Below, piece after piece: positions 1 to 6,251 of a stretch of DNA of 11,160 nt; position 1 is the first letter of the stretch, and each line of letters starts with the position of its first letter. Both the position numbers and the translations under genes were made by a program. The DNA is from Treponema sp. (lineage in GTDB: Bacteria; Spirochaetota; Spirochaetia; Treponematales; Treponemataceae). Under the pieces are notes generated by a model. That model had not been told where the DNA came from. It saw nothing but the letters and a program-made list of their open reading frames with translations, and made no database searches. The stretch is from the NCBI GenBank assembly GCA_004554075.1, contig SFOB01000121.1:1-11160 (forward strand), read 5' to 3'.

Positions 1-216
1 AAGCCCTATATCAATTGATAAAGAAAAAAGAGATGTCGCAATCACTATTTTTGGCATTAATTTACAGTGTCTAATCGTGCAATAGGTAAAAAGAATAATT
101 GGAATTAAAAATTCAATTCCAATAAGAATTGCCAGCTCAGTCTCCCAAAAAAAGAAGAATGTAAACACAGCGAGAAAAAAAGGAATCTTTTTTGCAATTT
201 TAGAACAATCTACCAT
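1..216 (-). CDS. Small hydrophobic membrane protein, 3' end outside window
   Basis: The reading frame starts with ATG at 216-214 and runs open to the window edge, giving 72 residues of the N-terminal part. GGGAG lies 7 nt before the ATG and includes the last codons of the preceding gene (stop TAA at 223-221, 4 nt upstream), so translation is probably coupled to it. Residues 11-25 (rich in F, with PFFLAVFTFFFFW) and 28-46 (AILIGIEFLIPIILF) are two strongly hydrophobic segments, and a third begins near residue 58. A short basic start and a C-H-C cluster at about 48-52 separate them. I do not recognise the family. It is too short to be listed as a complete gene, but the start site, frame and membrane pattern make it a convincing partial gene. 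Its job may be linked to the cysteine-rich protein upstream, which is an inference from coupling only. Confidence 0.7.
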   Translation of the reverse strand, partial: MVDCSKIAKKIPFFLAVFTFFFFWETELAILIGIEFLIPIILFTYCTIRHCKLMPKIVIATSLFSLSIDIGL

Positions 217-220
217 CTTT

Positions 221-1324
221 TTACTCCCAATATTCAGCATAATCCACACCAAACTTCTTTCTGAATTGCATAATTAATGAATGATCCTTGCGGGCTGGAA
301 TTACGTAATTGTCATTACATTCATCACAACAGCGATGTTTTTCGCAATCTACCTTGTAATAAATAGGAAAAGTGCTGTTCCCGTCTCCATCAAATACTGA
401 ATCACAAAAGCAGCAGAAGTTTTTTCCTTCGTCCGGGTGGAGAATTTCGAGAGATGTTAAGTCATAATCAACAGGGCCGGCATTGAAGGAATCCTGCATT
501 TCCATTTTTATCTGTTCAAAGAACTTAACTGCTTCATCATAACTCATGTCATCCATATCGATATAATATTTTTTCTGTGGCAGCAAATCATCCTTATCAC
601 TTTCTTTGTAGCTGTAAACAATGCGGTATTTTACAGGCGGCTTTGCAGGTGCAATCTTTATTTTTAGAGCCGCATGAAAACTAGGAGAATCAATCAGAGC
701 CAGATTATGCAAAATGATTATTCCCTTATTTACGCGGACAAAGTTTTTGATAATTTCAATCTGTTCATCAGTCAAACTGCATTTTTCTCGTGGCTCCAGA
801 AGATGAGGATTTTCAATTGTAATGCAAAGTGGCACCTCTTTATTTTCCGGATCCTGAAAACGGATTACTTTTTCATACGCAACTTTTCCGTCTTCTGTAA
901 GATATGGTTCTTTTTCCCAGCCTTCAGCACAACCGCAGAATATTTTGCAGGGCAGATTCAATTCTGGAATATCTTCCGGGTGAACAGTTGTTGAGAAAAA
1001 TCCAAATATTTCATAAAAGTAAAGGTCTTTGTCTTTCATCACCTCATAAAAATGGTCAATCAGTTTCTTAAACTCTAACGCAACAGATGCGCTCTTATCA
1101 CCAAAACGTTCCCATTTCATAAGGCTGATTTTGATTTCATTATAGCAGTCAATAATGAGAAAGTCTGAAAACTCATCGACAATTGCAAATGAGTCAAATA
1201 ACTTTTTAAGAGTTATAAAGTCTGAAGAAAAATCACTTTCATTTTTGTTTGTTAAAACTTTATCTGTGAGCACAGGTAATTTTTCTAAGAACGATTTTGC
1301 TTTCTTATCAATATTATTTGCCAT
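221..1324 (-). CDS. Unknown 367-residue protein with C-terminal cysteine (probable zinc) cluster
   Basis: The start at 1324 is supported by AGGAG 8 nt upstream. No signal peptide or membrane segment is visible, so the protein is probably cytoplasmic. Residues 1-110 are helical and charged. Residues 160-210 (VPLCITIENPHLLEP, then a helix ending VNKGIIILHNL) faintly recall the strand-helix pattern of DUF4160-like small proteins, which is a weak resemblance. Residues 304-336 hold C304-x2-C307, C327-x2-H330 and C333-x2-C336 with extra Cys at 305 and 332, a spacing expected of a treble-clef or knuckle zinc site. A further C126/C130/C132 group lies in the middle. The gene is followed after 4 nt by a membrane protein gene, with overlapping stop codon and ribosome site. 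The function is unknown, and metal binding is an inference from spacing. Confidence 0.8.
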   Translation of the reverse strand: MANNIDKKAKSFLEKLPVLTDKVLTNKNESDFSSDFITLKKLFDSFAIVDEFSDFLIIDCYNEIKISLMKWERFGDKSASVALEFKKLIDHFYEVMKDKDLYFYEIFGFFSTTVHPEDIPELNLPCKIFCGCAEGWEKEPYLTEDGKVAYEKVIRFQDPENKEVPLCITIENPHLLEPREKCSLTDEQIEIIKNFVRVNKGIIILHNLALIDSPSFHAALKIKIAPAKPPVKYRIVYSYKESDKDDLLPQKKYYIDMDDMSYDEAVKFFEQIKMEMQDSFNAGPVDYDLTSLEILHPDEGKNFCCFCDSVFDGDGNSTFPIYYKVDCEKHRCCDECNDNYVIPARKDHSLIMQFRKKFGVDYAEYWE

Positions 1325-1335
1325 CAGTTTTCTCC

Positions 1336-1360
1336 TGTAAATTTACACCGGATTAATATA
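1336..1360 (-). promoter_or_regulatory. Possible promoter with 12-bp palindrome upstream of the zinc-cluster gene
   Basis: TGTAAATTTACA at 1336-1347 is a perfect 12-bp palindrome just upstream of the AGGAG of the gene starting at 1324. A TATATT box (minus strand 1360-1355) would place a transcript start near 1348, at the palindrome. The gap from the preceding gene is only 39 bp, so read-through transcription is equally possible. No clear -35 box is seen. Confidence 0.3.
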
Positions 1361-1363
1361 CAT

Positions 1364-1726
1364 CTATTCTTTTTTGAATTTTCCTTTATTAGTTCTAATG
1401 TAGTTCGCAGTCCATTCTAGGAAATCATTAAATGTAAGTTTCTGGCTTGAGGTTTTATCATATTCCAGAAGCTTTTCACAATACTCATCAAAATAGTCTT
1501 GAGCATTCACTTCTATATCAAGATTATCTGATTGTATAAAGCACATTTTAATCACAAAAATGTACTGAGCTCCTGTATAATATTCATCAGCAATACTTGG
1601 ATCCTGATCTACAAGAAACTTCGGAAACAGATCCAAATGCCTGCGTAATTCCAAATCCTGATTGTAATCAGCAAAAGCACAAAGGCTGCACAACAACATA
1701 GCAATACAAAAAAACAACTTCTTCAT
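1364..1726 (-). CDS. Small exported protein with Sec signal peptide
   Basis: This 120-residue protein starts at ATG 1726 with AAGGAG 6 nt upstream. Residues 1-19 form a classical signal peptide: MKK, a hydrophobic core FFCIAMLLCSLC, then A-F-A before D20, a good signal peptidase I site. Cysteines at 7, 13 and 16 lie in the signal, but none has a small residue at -1, so a lipoprotein is less likely, although spirochaete lipoboxes are relaxed. The mature protein is about 100 residues, acidic in the middle and basic at the end (KGKFKKE), with one hydrophobic stretch around residues 53-62. I recognise no domain. Export to periplasm or surface is supported by the sequence; any role is unknown. It has its own palindromic promoter, shared in type with the gene upstream. 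Confidence 0.8.
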   Translation of the reverse strand: MKKLFFCIAMLLCSLCAFADYNQDLELRRHLDLFPKFLVDQDPSIADEYYTGAQYIFVIKMCFIQSDNLDIEVNAQDYFDEYCEKLLEYDKTSSQKLTFNDFLEWTANYIRTNKGKFKKE

Positions 1727-1756
1727 AGTGAACTCCTTAATTCATTTTATGTTTAC

Positions 1757-1789
1757 ATTTTAATTAATAGGATTCTCATATTTTGAGAA
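1757..1789 (-). promoter_or_regulatory. Promoter with TTCTCA-N5-TGAGAA operator, for the exported-protein gene
   Basis: On the minus strand a perfect inverted repeat TTCTCA-N5-TGAGAA (1789-1773) is followed after exactly 10 nt by TAAAAT (1762-1757), a good -10 box. No -35 consensus is present; the palindrome occupies its place. The palindrome begins right after the stop of the upstream gene. The same arrangement occurs before that gene at 2165-2197, so these look like two targets of one regulator. A terminator reading is less attractive because no U-run follows on the minus strand. Confidence 0.55.
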
Positions 1790-1792
1790 TTT

Positions 1793-2140
1793 TTATTCTT
1801 CCAGCTTTATAATCTTCTCACTTGTATTCTTAATACGGTTTATAAGTTCCTGCAGATTATCTTTCTGGGCTTCTGGAAAATTCTGAAAAATATTCAGTTC
1901 ATCAAGAAATGCTTTTCCATAATTGACTACATCAGGAGTAAGTCCAAGTTGATTGTTACAAGCTTTCTCTATAGAGTCATCGAACTTTGTATATGCATCT
2001 TCGACCTTCTCGCATTCTGGCCATTCCTTTTTTATGGAATCACAAGCTGCACCAAAAACCATCATACCGGAAGCAAGCGACATACTTTTTATTGCGAGAA
2101 TATAACTTTGTACTGGGTTATTTTTTTTCTTTTTAGACAT
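1793..2140 (-). CDS. Small protein of unknown function, basic N-terminus and helical body
   Basis: This 115-residue protein starts at ATG 2140 with an almost perfect AGGAGGT ribosome site 4-5 nt upstream. It opens with a lysine run (SKKKKNN), then a moderately hydrophobic segment at residues 13-33 (ILAIKSMSLASGMMVFGAAC) that could be a single membrane helix or an amphipathic helix. The rest is charged and helical, ending in an Asn/Lys/Glu-rich segment. Cysteines are at 33, 43 and 61. I recognise no family. The ribosome site lies inside a long inverted repeat that extends upstream beyond the gene's own apparent promoter, so translation may depend on which promoter made the transcript. It is flanked on both sides by the same 17-bp operator-like palindrome. 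Confidence 0.75.
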   Translation of the reverse strand: MSKKKKNNPVQSYILAIKSMSLASGMMVFGAACDSIKKEWPECEKVEDAYTKFDDSIEKACNNQLGLTPDVVNYGKAFLDELNIFQNFPEAQKDNLQELINRIKNTSEKIIKLEE

Positions 2141-2141
2141 A

Positions 2142-2184
2142 AGAACCTCCTGTTTTACAAGATAAATATAAAACAGAAGGTTCT
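2142..2184 (-). repeat. 16-bp inverted repeat that pairs the ribosome binding site
   Basis: The arms 2142-2157 and 2169-2184 are complementary over 16 positions with one G-U pair on the minus-strand RNA and an 11-nt loop. The 3' arm includes the AGGAGGT ribosome site of the gene starting at 2140. RNA read through from the WYL gene would therefore hide the ribosome site in a strong stem. RNA starting from the nearer -10 box at 2170-2165 would lack most of the 5' arm and leave it open. Confidence 0.75.
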
Positions 2185-2197
2185 CATTTTATGAGAA
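2165..2197 (-). promoter_or_regulatory. Promoter with TTCTCA-N5-TGAGAA operator, for the small helical-protein gene
   Basis: On the minus strand TTCTCA-N5-TGAGAA (2197-2181; arms can extend one further base with a 3-nt loop) is followed after exactly 10 nt by TATATT (2170-2165). A transcript would start near 2158, about 18 nt before the ATG. The layout is the same as at 1757-1789. No -35 consensus is seen. Confidence 0.55.
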
Positions 2198-2214
2198 TTT
2201 AAGAGATTTTGATA

Positions 2215-3645
2215 CTAATCTTTTACTTTTTCCGCCATAGCAAGAACTTCTTCTTTCCAGCGTTTTACAAGGCGGGCAGGGGCAAGTGGTTCTGCCTGTC
2301 GGCCCCAGCTCAAAATCAGTTCCAGAACTTTGTCAAACTGACTGGATGAGAAAGAAACTGTTGTGGATTCTTCATCTTCTTTAAAAGTCTGATTATCTGC
2401 AAGCTTGTGATTTTTCATCCAATCCTTTGCATAGCCGGTAAAACGGATTTTATAATTTTCAATCTTATCGCCTTTATAAGCACCAAGACGACCGCCACCG
2501 CTGTAATTGTTGATGTCATAATCTTCCGGCAAATCAAATTCTTCATTAAGGACAACCACATCAGTCATATAGTTCAAATCATACAGAAGAACTAAATCTG
2601 CATATTCGCTGTAGGCAAAAAGATAAACAGAGCCATTATCCAAAACAAGCTGAAAGGGCCAGACGATTCGCTGAGCTTCATTATTTGTGTATGGCTTTGT
2701 GTAACGGAAACGCAGTTTGTGATTCCGCTGAAGGGCATCATATACTTTTTCCCAGTTTTGGGTATTGATGTCATATTCCATCTGAGGAGAAACAATTACG
2801 CGGCCAGAAGAGAAGATTTTGTCGCTTTTTGCAATTTCAGGCTGAAGGAAGTAGATAAGGTCTGTTACGCTGTCGTAAAGGGGAGTATTTTTATACTGCT
2901 GCAGAACTCCGCCAAGACTTGCGATAAGTGCAATATTCTTCTTAATTTCTTCCGAGCAGGACTGGGAATAAAAGTCTTCATAATACTTTTCTTCAATAGC
3001 ATAGCTTCCGTGAACCTGCTTATCTTTAATCAGATTATTATCTTTGAGCTTTTTTATAGCCCTAAGAATAGTGATATTAGAAACATCAAATCTTTTTTCA
3101 AAATACTCAGAATTGTATTTTATTCCGGGATTATCAGCAGCTTCTTCACGTAAAATACGAAGAATTTTTGCTCCGTATTTATCTACTGGTGGATGAGCCT
3201 CTTTTTCAACAGCCTTTTCGTCGCGTCGTAACTGACGCTGCATTTTCTCTTCATCTGAAAGTTTTCTACTCATATTCACATCATCCTTTGTATAATGAAA
3301 ATCCGTATCAAAATCAGCCAGTTCTTTTGTAATACAGAAAAACTTGCGGATTTTATTCAGTTCACGCTTTTTAAGACCACCATGAAGTATTGTGTATCTG
3401 TCAGTATCTTTATGAAAAACAACGCGGCCTCGTGGAATGTAAAAGTATTCAGAACGAAGGAGGGGAGGAATCTTCTCTAATTCTCCGGCCGCTTCCATTT
3501 TGTCCCAGTAATCGGCATGGTCAGAAAGCCCTGCGATACAGTCACCATAAGGCAGACCTTTTTCAACTTCTACCGGATCAGCAAAAAGAACGTCGTCATA
3601 ATAAAACCACCAGATTCCTACTGATGGACTTTTACATTCTTGCAT
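2215..3645 (-). CDS. WYL-domain transcriptional regulator with extra N-terminal domain
   Basis: The protein has 476 residues. Residues 1-115 form a separate domain beginning GIWWFYYDDVLFADPVEVEKG, with YIPRGRVVF at 69-77. This resembles small stand-alone accessory proteins with GIWW and YPRGR motifs, from memory and without a family name. A charged linker (120-155) leads to a winged-helix HTH at about 156-220 (SNITILRAIKKLKDNNLI as recognition region). The WYL domain is at about 295-375, with LRFRYTKPYTNNEAQRIVWP followed by FQLVLDNGSVYLFAYSE, and a WCX-like C-terminal part is at 395-470. WYL proteins are one-component regulators that sense ligands or nucleic acid and often sit in phage-defence and accessory loci. 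The start at 3645 overlaps the hydrolase gene by 28 bp, with GGAG 10 nt upstream, so translation is coupled. M125 is an alternative start that would give a conventional WYL regulator. The WYL assignment is firm; what it senses is unknown. Confidence 0.9.
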   Translation of the reverse strand: MQECKSPSVGIWWFYYDDVLFADPVEVEKGLPYGDCIAGLSDHADYWDKMEAAGELEKIPPLLRSEYFYIPRGRVVFHKDTDRYTILHGGLKKRELNKIRKFFCITKELADFDTDFHYTKDDVNMSRKLSDEEKMQRQLRRDEKAVEKEAHPPVDKYGAKILRILREEAADNPGIKYNSEYFEKRFDVSNITILRAIKKLKDNNLIKDKQVHGSYAIEEKYYEDFYSQSCSEEIKKNIALIASLGGVLQQYKNTPLYDSVTDLIYFLQPEIAKSDKIFSSGRVIVSPQMEYDINTQNWEKVYDALQRNHKLRFRYTKPYTNNEAQRIVWPFQLVLDNGSVYLFAYSEYADLVLLYDLNYMTDVVVLNEEFDLPEDYDINNYSGGGRLGAYKGDKIENYKIRFTGYAKDWMKNHKLADNQTFKEDEESTTVSFSSSQFDKVLELILSWGRQAEPLAPARLVKRWKEEVLAMAEKVKD

Positions 3646-4286
3646 TTCAGTTCATCTCCAAATAATAAAAGCCCTGGTAATTCAATAAAGAAATCCAGAT
3701 TTCCTGTAAAATTATGGTCTGCATTCTTTACTGAGATGAAATCTATCTTTTCAGATTCCAGCTCAGAATAAAGCTTCACCATATCAAATGATGGATCTTT
3801 GCTGCCATAAACAAGACTCATTTTCTCACCGTTGAATTCTTTGATTCCCTGAACAAGCTGGTGAGGATTCATCATCAGCGGAGCGTTTATACATACGAGC
3901 CTCTTTATCTCAGAAAAATGCCAGGCATTAATAATTCCAAGAGCGGCTCCATTTGAATGCCCAAGATAGTAAACCTTATAATCTTCCAGATTATGTTTCA
4001 GTGCATAGTCCCGGATAAAAGTCATTTCTGCAGAAAAGTCAGTATGAAGTCCAAGAGGGTTTGAAGAAGAAACAATTGAACAACCGTGTTTTTCGTTTAA
4101 TAGTCTTCCAATTCTTACGTATTTATTTTCATAGCCATAACAACTGCCTTCCATGCCAGCTTTGATATAGACAATAGTATTATTGCCATCGATAATACCG
4201 TACTCAATTTCTTTACCGTTTTGAATCAATGCAACCGTTTTATCAAAATGAGACTCTAAATCTGAAAGGGCAGTGCGATTATCCAT
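3618..4286 (-). CDS. Alpha/beta hydrolase, serine hydrolase of unknown substrate
   Basis: The protein has 222 residues, normal for a minimal alpha/beta hydrolase. The nucleophile elbow is GHSNG (109-113) with Ser111, followed by a helix AALGIINAW. Asp164 in LVYGSKDPSF and His191 in VKNADHNFTG complete the triad in the expected order and spacing. The strand TIVYIKAG (37-44) supplies the oxyanion region. No signal peptide or lid domain is seen, so it is likely cytoplasmic. AAGGA precedes the ATG at 4286, overlapping the stop of the membrane gene 9 nt upstream, and the 3' end overlaps the WYL gene by 28 bp. The three genes therefore form one coupled operon. The hydrolase could produce or destroy the ligand sensed by the WYL protein, which is an inference from coupling. 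Substrate and pathway cannot be told from sequence. Confidence 0.88.
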   Translation of the reverse strand: MDNRTALSDLESHFDKTVALIQNGKEIEYGIIDGNNTIVYIKAGMEGSCYGYENKYVRIGRLLNEKHGCSIVSSSNPLGLHTDFSAEMTFIRDYALKHNLEDYKVYYLGHSNGAALGIINAWHFSEIKRLVCINAPLMMNPHQLVQGIKEFNGEKMSLVYGSKDPSFDMVKLYSELESEKIDFISVKNADHNFTGNLDFFIELPGLLLFGDELKCKNVKVHQ

Positions 4287-4295
4287 TAGTTTTCC

Positions 4296-4643
4296 TTATC
4301 TCTGTTCAATCGGCATTGAACAGTTTCTGAATACAACAAAAACAATATATCTCAAGTCAACTTTATCAGCCTTAGACTGCTTATATTTCTGTTCTTCGGT
4401 CAGGCTGACAAGGAGGCTCAAAGTTCCGGCGAGCAGGGCAGCTGTAATTACAATCGGCAGTAACAAAATATCAGAAATAACAGCTATTCCGATTGCCATA
4501 GTTGCGACACACGGCAGACTGAAAGTGAAGATATCATTCAGTTTCTGATGCTTTTCATCTGATGAACCTTTTATCCAGTTTGCAAAATAAACTGACAAAA
4601 CCATTACACTTACTACCATAAAAATTGCAATTACACTTTCCAT
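4296..4643 (-). CDS. Small membrane protein with three transmembrane segments
   Basis: The start is placed at ATG 4643 because AAGGAG lies 6 nt upstream. The frame is open for 28 more codons to 4727, but that stretch has no ribosome site and runs across the promoter. The resulting 115 residues contain hydrophobic segments at about 1-23 (SVIAIFMVVSVMVLSVYF), 38-58 and 60-81 (ILLLPIVITAALLAGTLSLL), with charged loops at 25-37 and 84-98. A short hydrophobic stretch IVFVVF at 100-105 precedes a basic end. No signal peptidase site or known domain is visible. It is the first gene of the operon with the hydrolase and WYL regulator. It could anchor or transport something for the hydrolase; nothing in the sequence decides this. 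Confidence 0.78.
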   Translation of the reverse strand: MESVIAIFMVVSVMVLSVYFANWIKGSSDEKHQKLNDIFTFSLPCVATMAIGIAVISDILLLPIVITAALLAGTLSLLVSLTEEQKYKQSKADKVDLRYIVFVVFRNCSMPIEQR

Positions 4644-4694
4644 AAAGAACTCCTTGTGGCCACCAGAAGGCCGTTTTTCTACTTTATGGCTCTT

Positions 4695-4730
4695 ATTATA
4701 ATAGTCAATAGTGCCAACAAATGGCATTAT
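4695..4730 (-). promoter_or_regulatory. Palindromic promoter of the membrane/hydrolase/WYL operon
   Basis: On the minus strand ATAATGCC-N6-TGGCAC (4730-4711) contains the inverted repeat TGCCA-N5-TGGCA. After exactly 10 nt comes a consensus TATAAT (4700-4695). The leader would be about 45 nt. The -35 position is filled by the palindrome and has no consensus hexamer. The same composite stands upstream of the gene at 7952. Confidence 0.6.
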
Positions 4731-4765
4731 AATTTTTTTGTGTAAAAAAAACGCAATTTTTTCAG

Positions 4766-5347
4766 TTAAAAAGCCCTAATTGGACTACCGCAGGCCTTAA
4801 GAAGCTCTTCTACAGAACTGACTCCCCATTTATCTGCAGCAAGTTTGATGATCTGTCCGCAGGTCCTGGAATCTTCAAGAGCATCATGCGCAAGATATTC
4901 AATTCCAAAATGTGCTCCAAGTTCTGTAAGCCTATGAGATTCCAGCTCCGGCCAGGTCTTTTTAGCAACAACAAGAGAATCAAAGTATTCCAGTTTCGGA
5001 ACATCCATACCAAAATACTCGCAGCAGCTTTGGATTACAGGCATATCAAACATATTCCCGTTATGAGCTACAAGCGGAACTCCGGGAGTCTTATTTACAA
5101 ACGGCATAACCATTGTATCCCAAATTTCAGGAAAGTAGGGCTTGTTGCGGACATCATTATATGAAATATGATGAATCGTCTCCGTCCACTCAGGTATAAA
5201 GTACATCTTTGCCGGATGAATCAACGAATAGCAGGAATCGACTTCTTTTCCGTCAATAAAACGCACAAGTCCCACAGAGCAGGCACTGTTCCGGTACTGA
5301 TTCGCAGTTTCAAAATCAATGGCAATATAATCTAATTTATTGTTCAT
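4766..5347 (-). CDS. DEDDh-type 3'-5' exonuclease (DnaQ-like)
   Basis: The protein has 193 residues, a stand-alone exonuclease domain. Exo I is YIAIDFETAN with D11 and E13. Exo II is VAHNGNMFD with D101. Exo III is H154-DALED with H154 and D159, the histidine version of the motif (DEDDh). All catalytic residues are present, so an active nuclease removing nucleotides from 3' ends of DNA or RNA is expected. It lacks the C-terminal helicase, polymerase or BRCT extensions of larger DnaQ relatives, although its last 15 residues (SVEELLKACGSPIRAF) extend past the fold. The ATG at 5347 has no purine-rich ribosome site, and a TATATT box ends 6 nt upstream, so the message may be leaderless. It is divergent from the gene at 5433. 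Whether it serves repair, RNA turnover or defence is not shown. Confidence 0.9.
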   Translation of the reverse strand: MNNKLDYIAIDFETANQYRNSACSVGLVRFIDGKEVDSCYSLIHPAKMYFIPEWTETIHHISYNDVRNKPYFPEIWDTMVMPFVNKTPGVPLVAHNGNMFDMPVIQSCCEYFGMDVPKLEYFDSLVVAKKTWPELESHRLTELGAHFGIEYLAHDALEDSRTCGQIIKLAADKWGVSSVEELLKACGSPIRAF

Positions 5348-5353
5348 ATTTTT

Positions 5354-5387
5354 AATATATCATAAAAAGTCTATCAAAAAATGATAG
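5354..5387 (-). promoter_or_regulatory. Exonuclease promoter with CTATCA-N5-TGATAG palindrome
   Basis: CTATCA-N5-TGATAG (5371-5387) is a perfect 17-bp inverted repeat in the divergent gap. On the minus strand TATATT (5359-5354) follows it after 11 nt and would start RNA at or near the ATG at 5347. The palindrome also covers the -35 position of the plus-strand promoter, so one protein could control both directions. Confidence 0.45.
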
Positions 5388-5409
5388 CAAACATATTTTA
5401 TGCTATAAT
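5381..5409 (+). promoter_or_regulatory. Extended -10 promoter of the ART-like gene
   Basis: TG-C-TATAAT at 5401-5409 is a perfect extended -10 box. ATGATA at 5381-5386, 17 nt upstream, matches the -35 consensus at four of six positions. The transcript would start near 5416, about 17 nt before the ATG, leaving room for the AAGGAG site. Confidence 0.65.
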
Positions 5410-5432
5410 TACCAAAAGAAAAGGAGTCTCAG

Positions 5433-6092
5433 ATGGATAAATACCTTAAAACACCGCTATATCACGGAACTGATGATTTCATTGGCTGTATGTCGAAAGA
5501 GGAAAGGGAAGACATGAAGAAAAAATGCTTCCTGATGATAGAACTCTTAAGAAAGATATATGATGTCAATGGCTTTGATAAAGTCTACAGCGGTGAAAAC
5601 TCTAAAGAAATAAATGATATTCTAGATTATCTGATTGCTGCCCATTCAGCCTTAAAAAATAACGTGTTTTACGAATATAACGATACATATCTAACAAGCT
5701 CATTACAAGAAGCTATTAAATTCTCAAAAAATGCCTATCATTTCGGAGAAATCGGAACCATTGCATGGAAGTTATATGAAGGTCTTTCAATTATAAATTA
5801 TGAATTACCACCATTAAACCAAGAACAGCAGGAAGCCTTAGACAGCATAATCGGATTTGCCGACCATGATCCAGAACCAGTTGTATATGCATTCAAAAAC
5901 CTGCCAATAGAGAATCTGGTTGAAGAGGGTGGCAGAAAGAAAGAATTCGAAATTGCACTAAACAAAGAGACTGGTATCATATCTTCCGATATAGGAATCA
6001 GATACAAGGGTGAATTAAGTTTTATAGGGGAGAATGTTTATAAGTTCACGATTGAAGAACTTAAAGAATTACGCCCAAATTTGTTTAATTAA
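5433..6092 (+). CDS. Putative ADP-ribosyltransferase-fold protein
   Basis: The protein has 219 residues and a good AAGGAG 6 nt before the ATG. Near the N-terminus it carries LYHGTDD (H11-G12-T13), the HGT signature at the start of PARP/diphtheria-toxin-type ADP-ribosyltransferase folds. About 75 residues later come TYLTSSLQEAIKFSK (Y86) and FGEIG (E106), which match in order the second conserved tyrosine strand (YLT-S-helix) and a following GE of HGT/Y/E families such as those around DUF3990 and KptA. The C-terminal half (130-219) is less familiar. No signal peptide is present, so it acts inside the cell unless delivered by other means. No antitoxin-sized partner is adjacent on the same strand; the nearest neighbour is the divergent exonuclease. 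The fold call is from motifs only. Enzymatic activity and target are unknown. Confidence 0.6.
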   Translation: MDKYLKTPLYHGTDDFIGCMSKEEREDMKKKCFLMIELLRKIYDVNGFDKVYSGENSKEINDILDYLIAAHSALKNNVFYEYNDTYLTSSLQEAIKFSKNAYHFGEIGTIAWKLYEGLSIINYELPPLNQEQQEALDSIIGFADHDPEPVVYAFKNLPIENLVEEGGRKKEFEIALNKETGIISSDIGIRYKGELSFIGENVYKFTIEELKELRPNLFN

Positions 6093-6235
6093 TCTAGAAT
6101 TAACTTTATACTGTATATTATTTTATACTATTTTGATATTCTGTCTACCTTATACCGTCAGTTTTTCGGTTATTCAAAAAATAGGGTAAATTTTGTCAAA
6201 ATAGTTATAAACAAGAAGCCTCAAATATATTTATC

Positions 6236-6244
6236 TGCTATAAT
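6236..6244 (+). promoter_or_regulatory. Extended -10 box overlapping the flavodoxin start
   Basis: TG-C-TATAAT at 6236-6244 is identical to the extended -10 box at 5401-5409. RNA would begin at about 6251-6252, exactly where the second ATG stands. The box overlaps the first possible ATG (6243), which argues against that start. Confidence 0.5.
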
Positions 6245-6251
6245 GAGTGAC

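Noticed and set aside
674..994. Plus-strand open frames opposite the minus-strand genes in 1-4300, and similar ones at 7273-7524.
   Set aside because: They lie inside convincing genes on the other strand, lack ribosome sites and have phenylalanine-rich antisense-type composition.
4644..4727. Longer N-terminus for the small membrane protein starting at 4727.
   Set aside because: It has no ribosome site, covers the promoter and its TATAAT box, and the internal ATG at 4643 has a perfect AAGGAG.
4746..4762. Minus-strand hairpin A6-TTGCG-T6 after the exonuclease gene as intrinsic terminator.
   Set aside because: The stem is only A-T pairs and too weak; no convincing terminator can be claimed between the exonuclease and the next operon.
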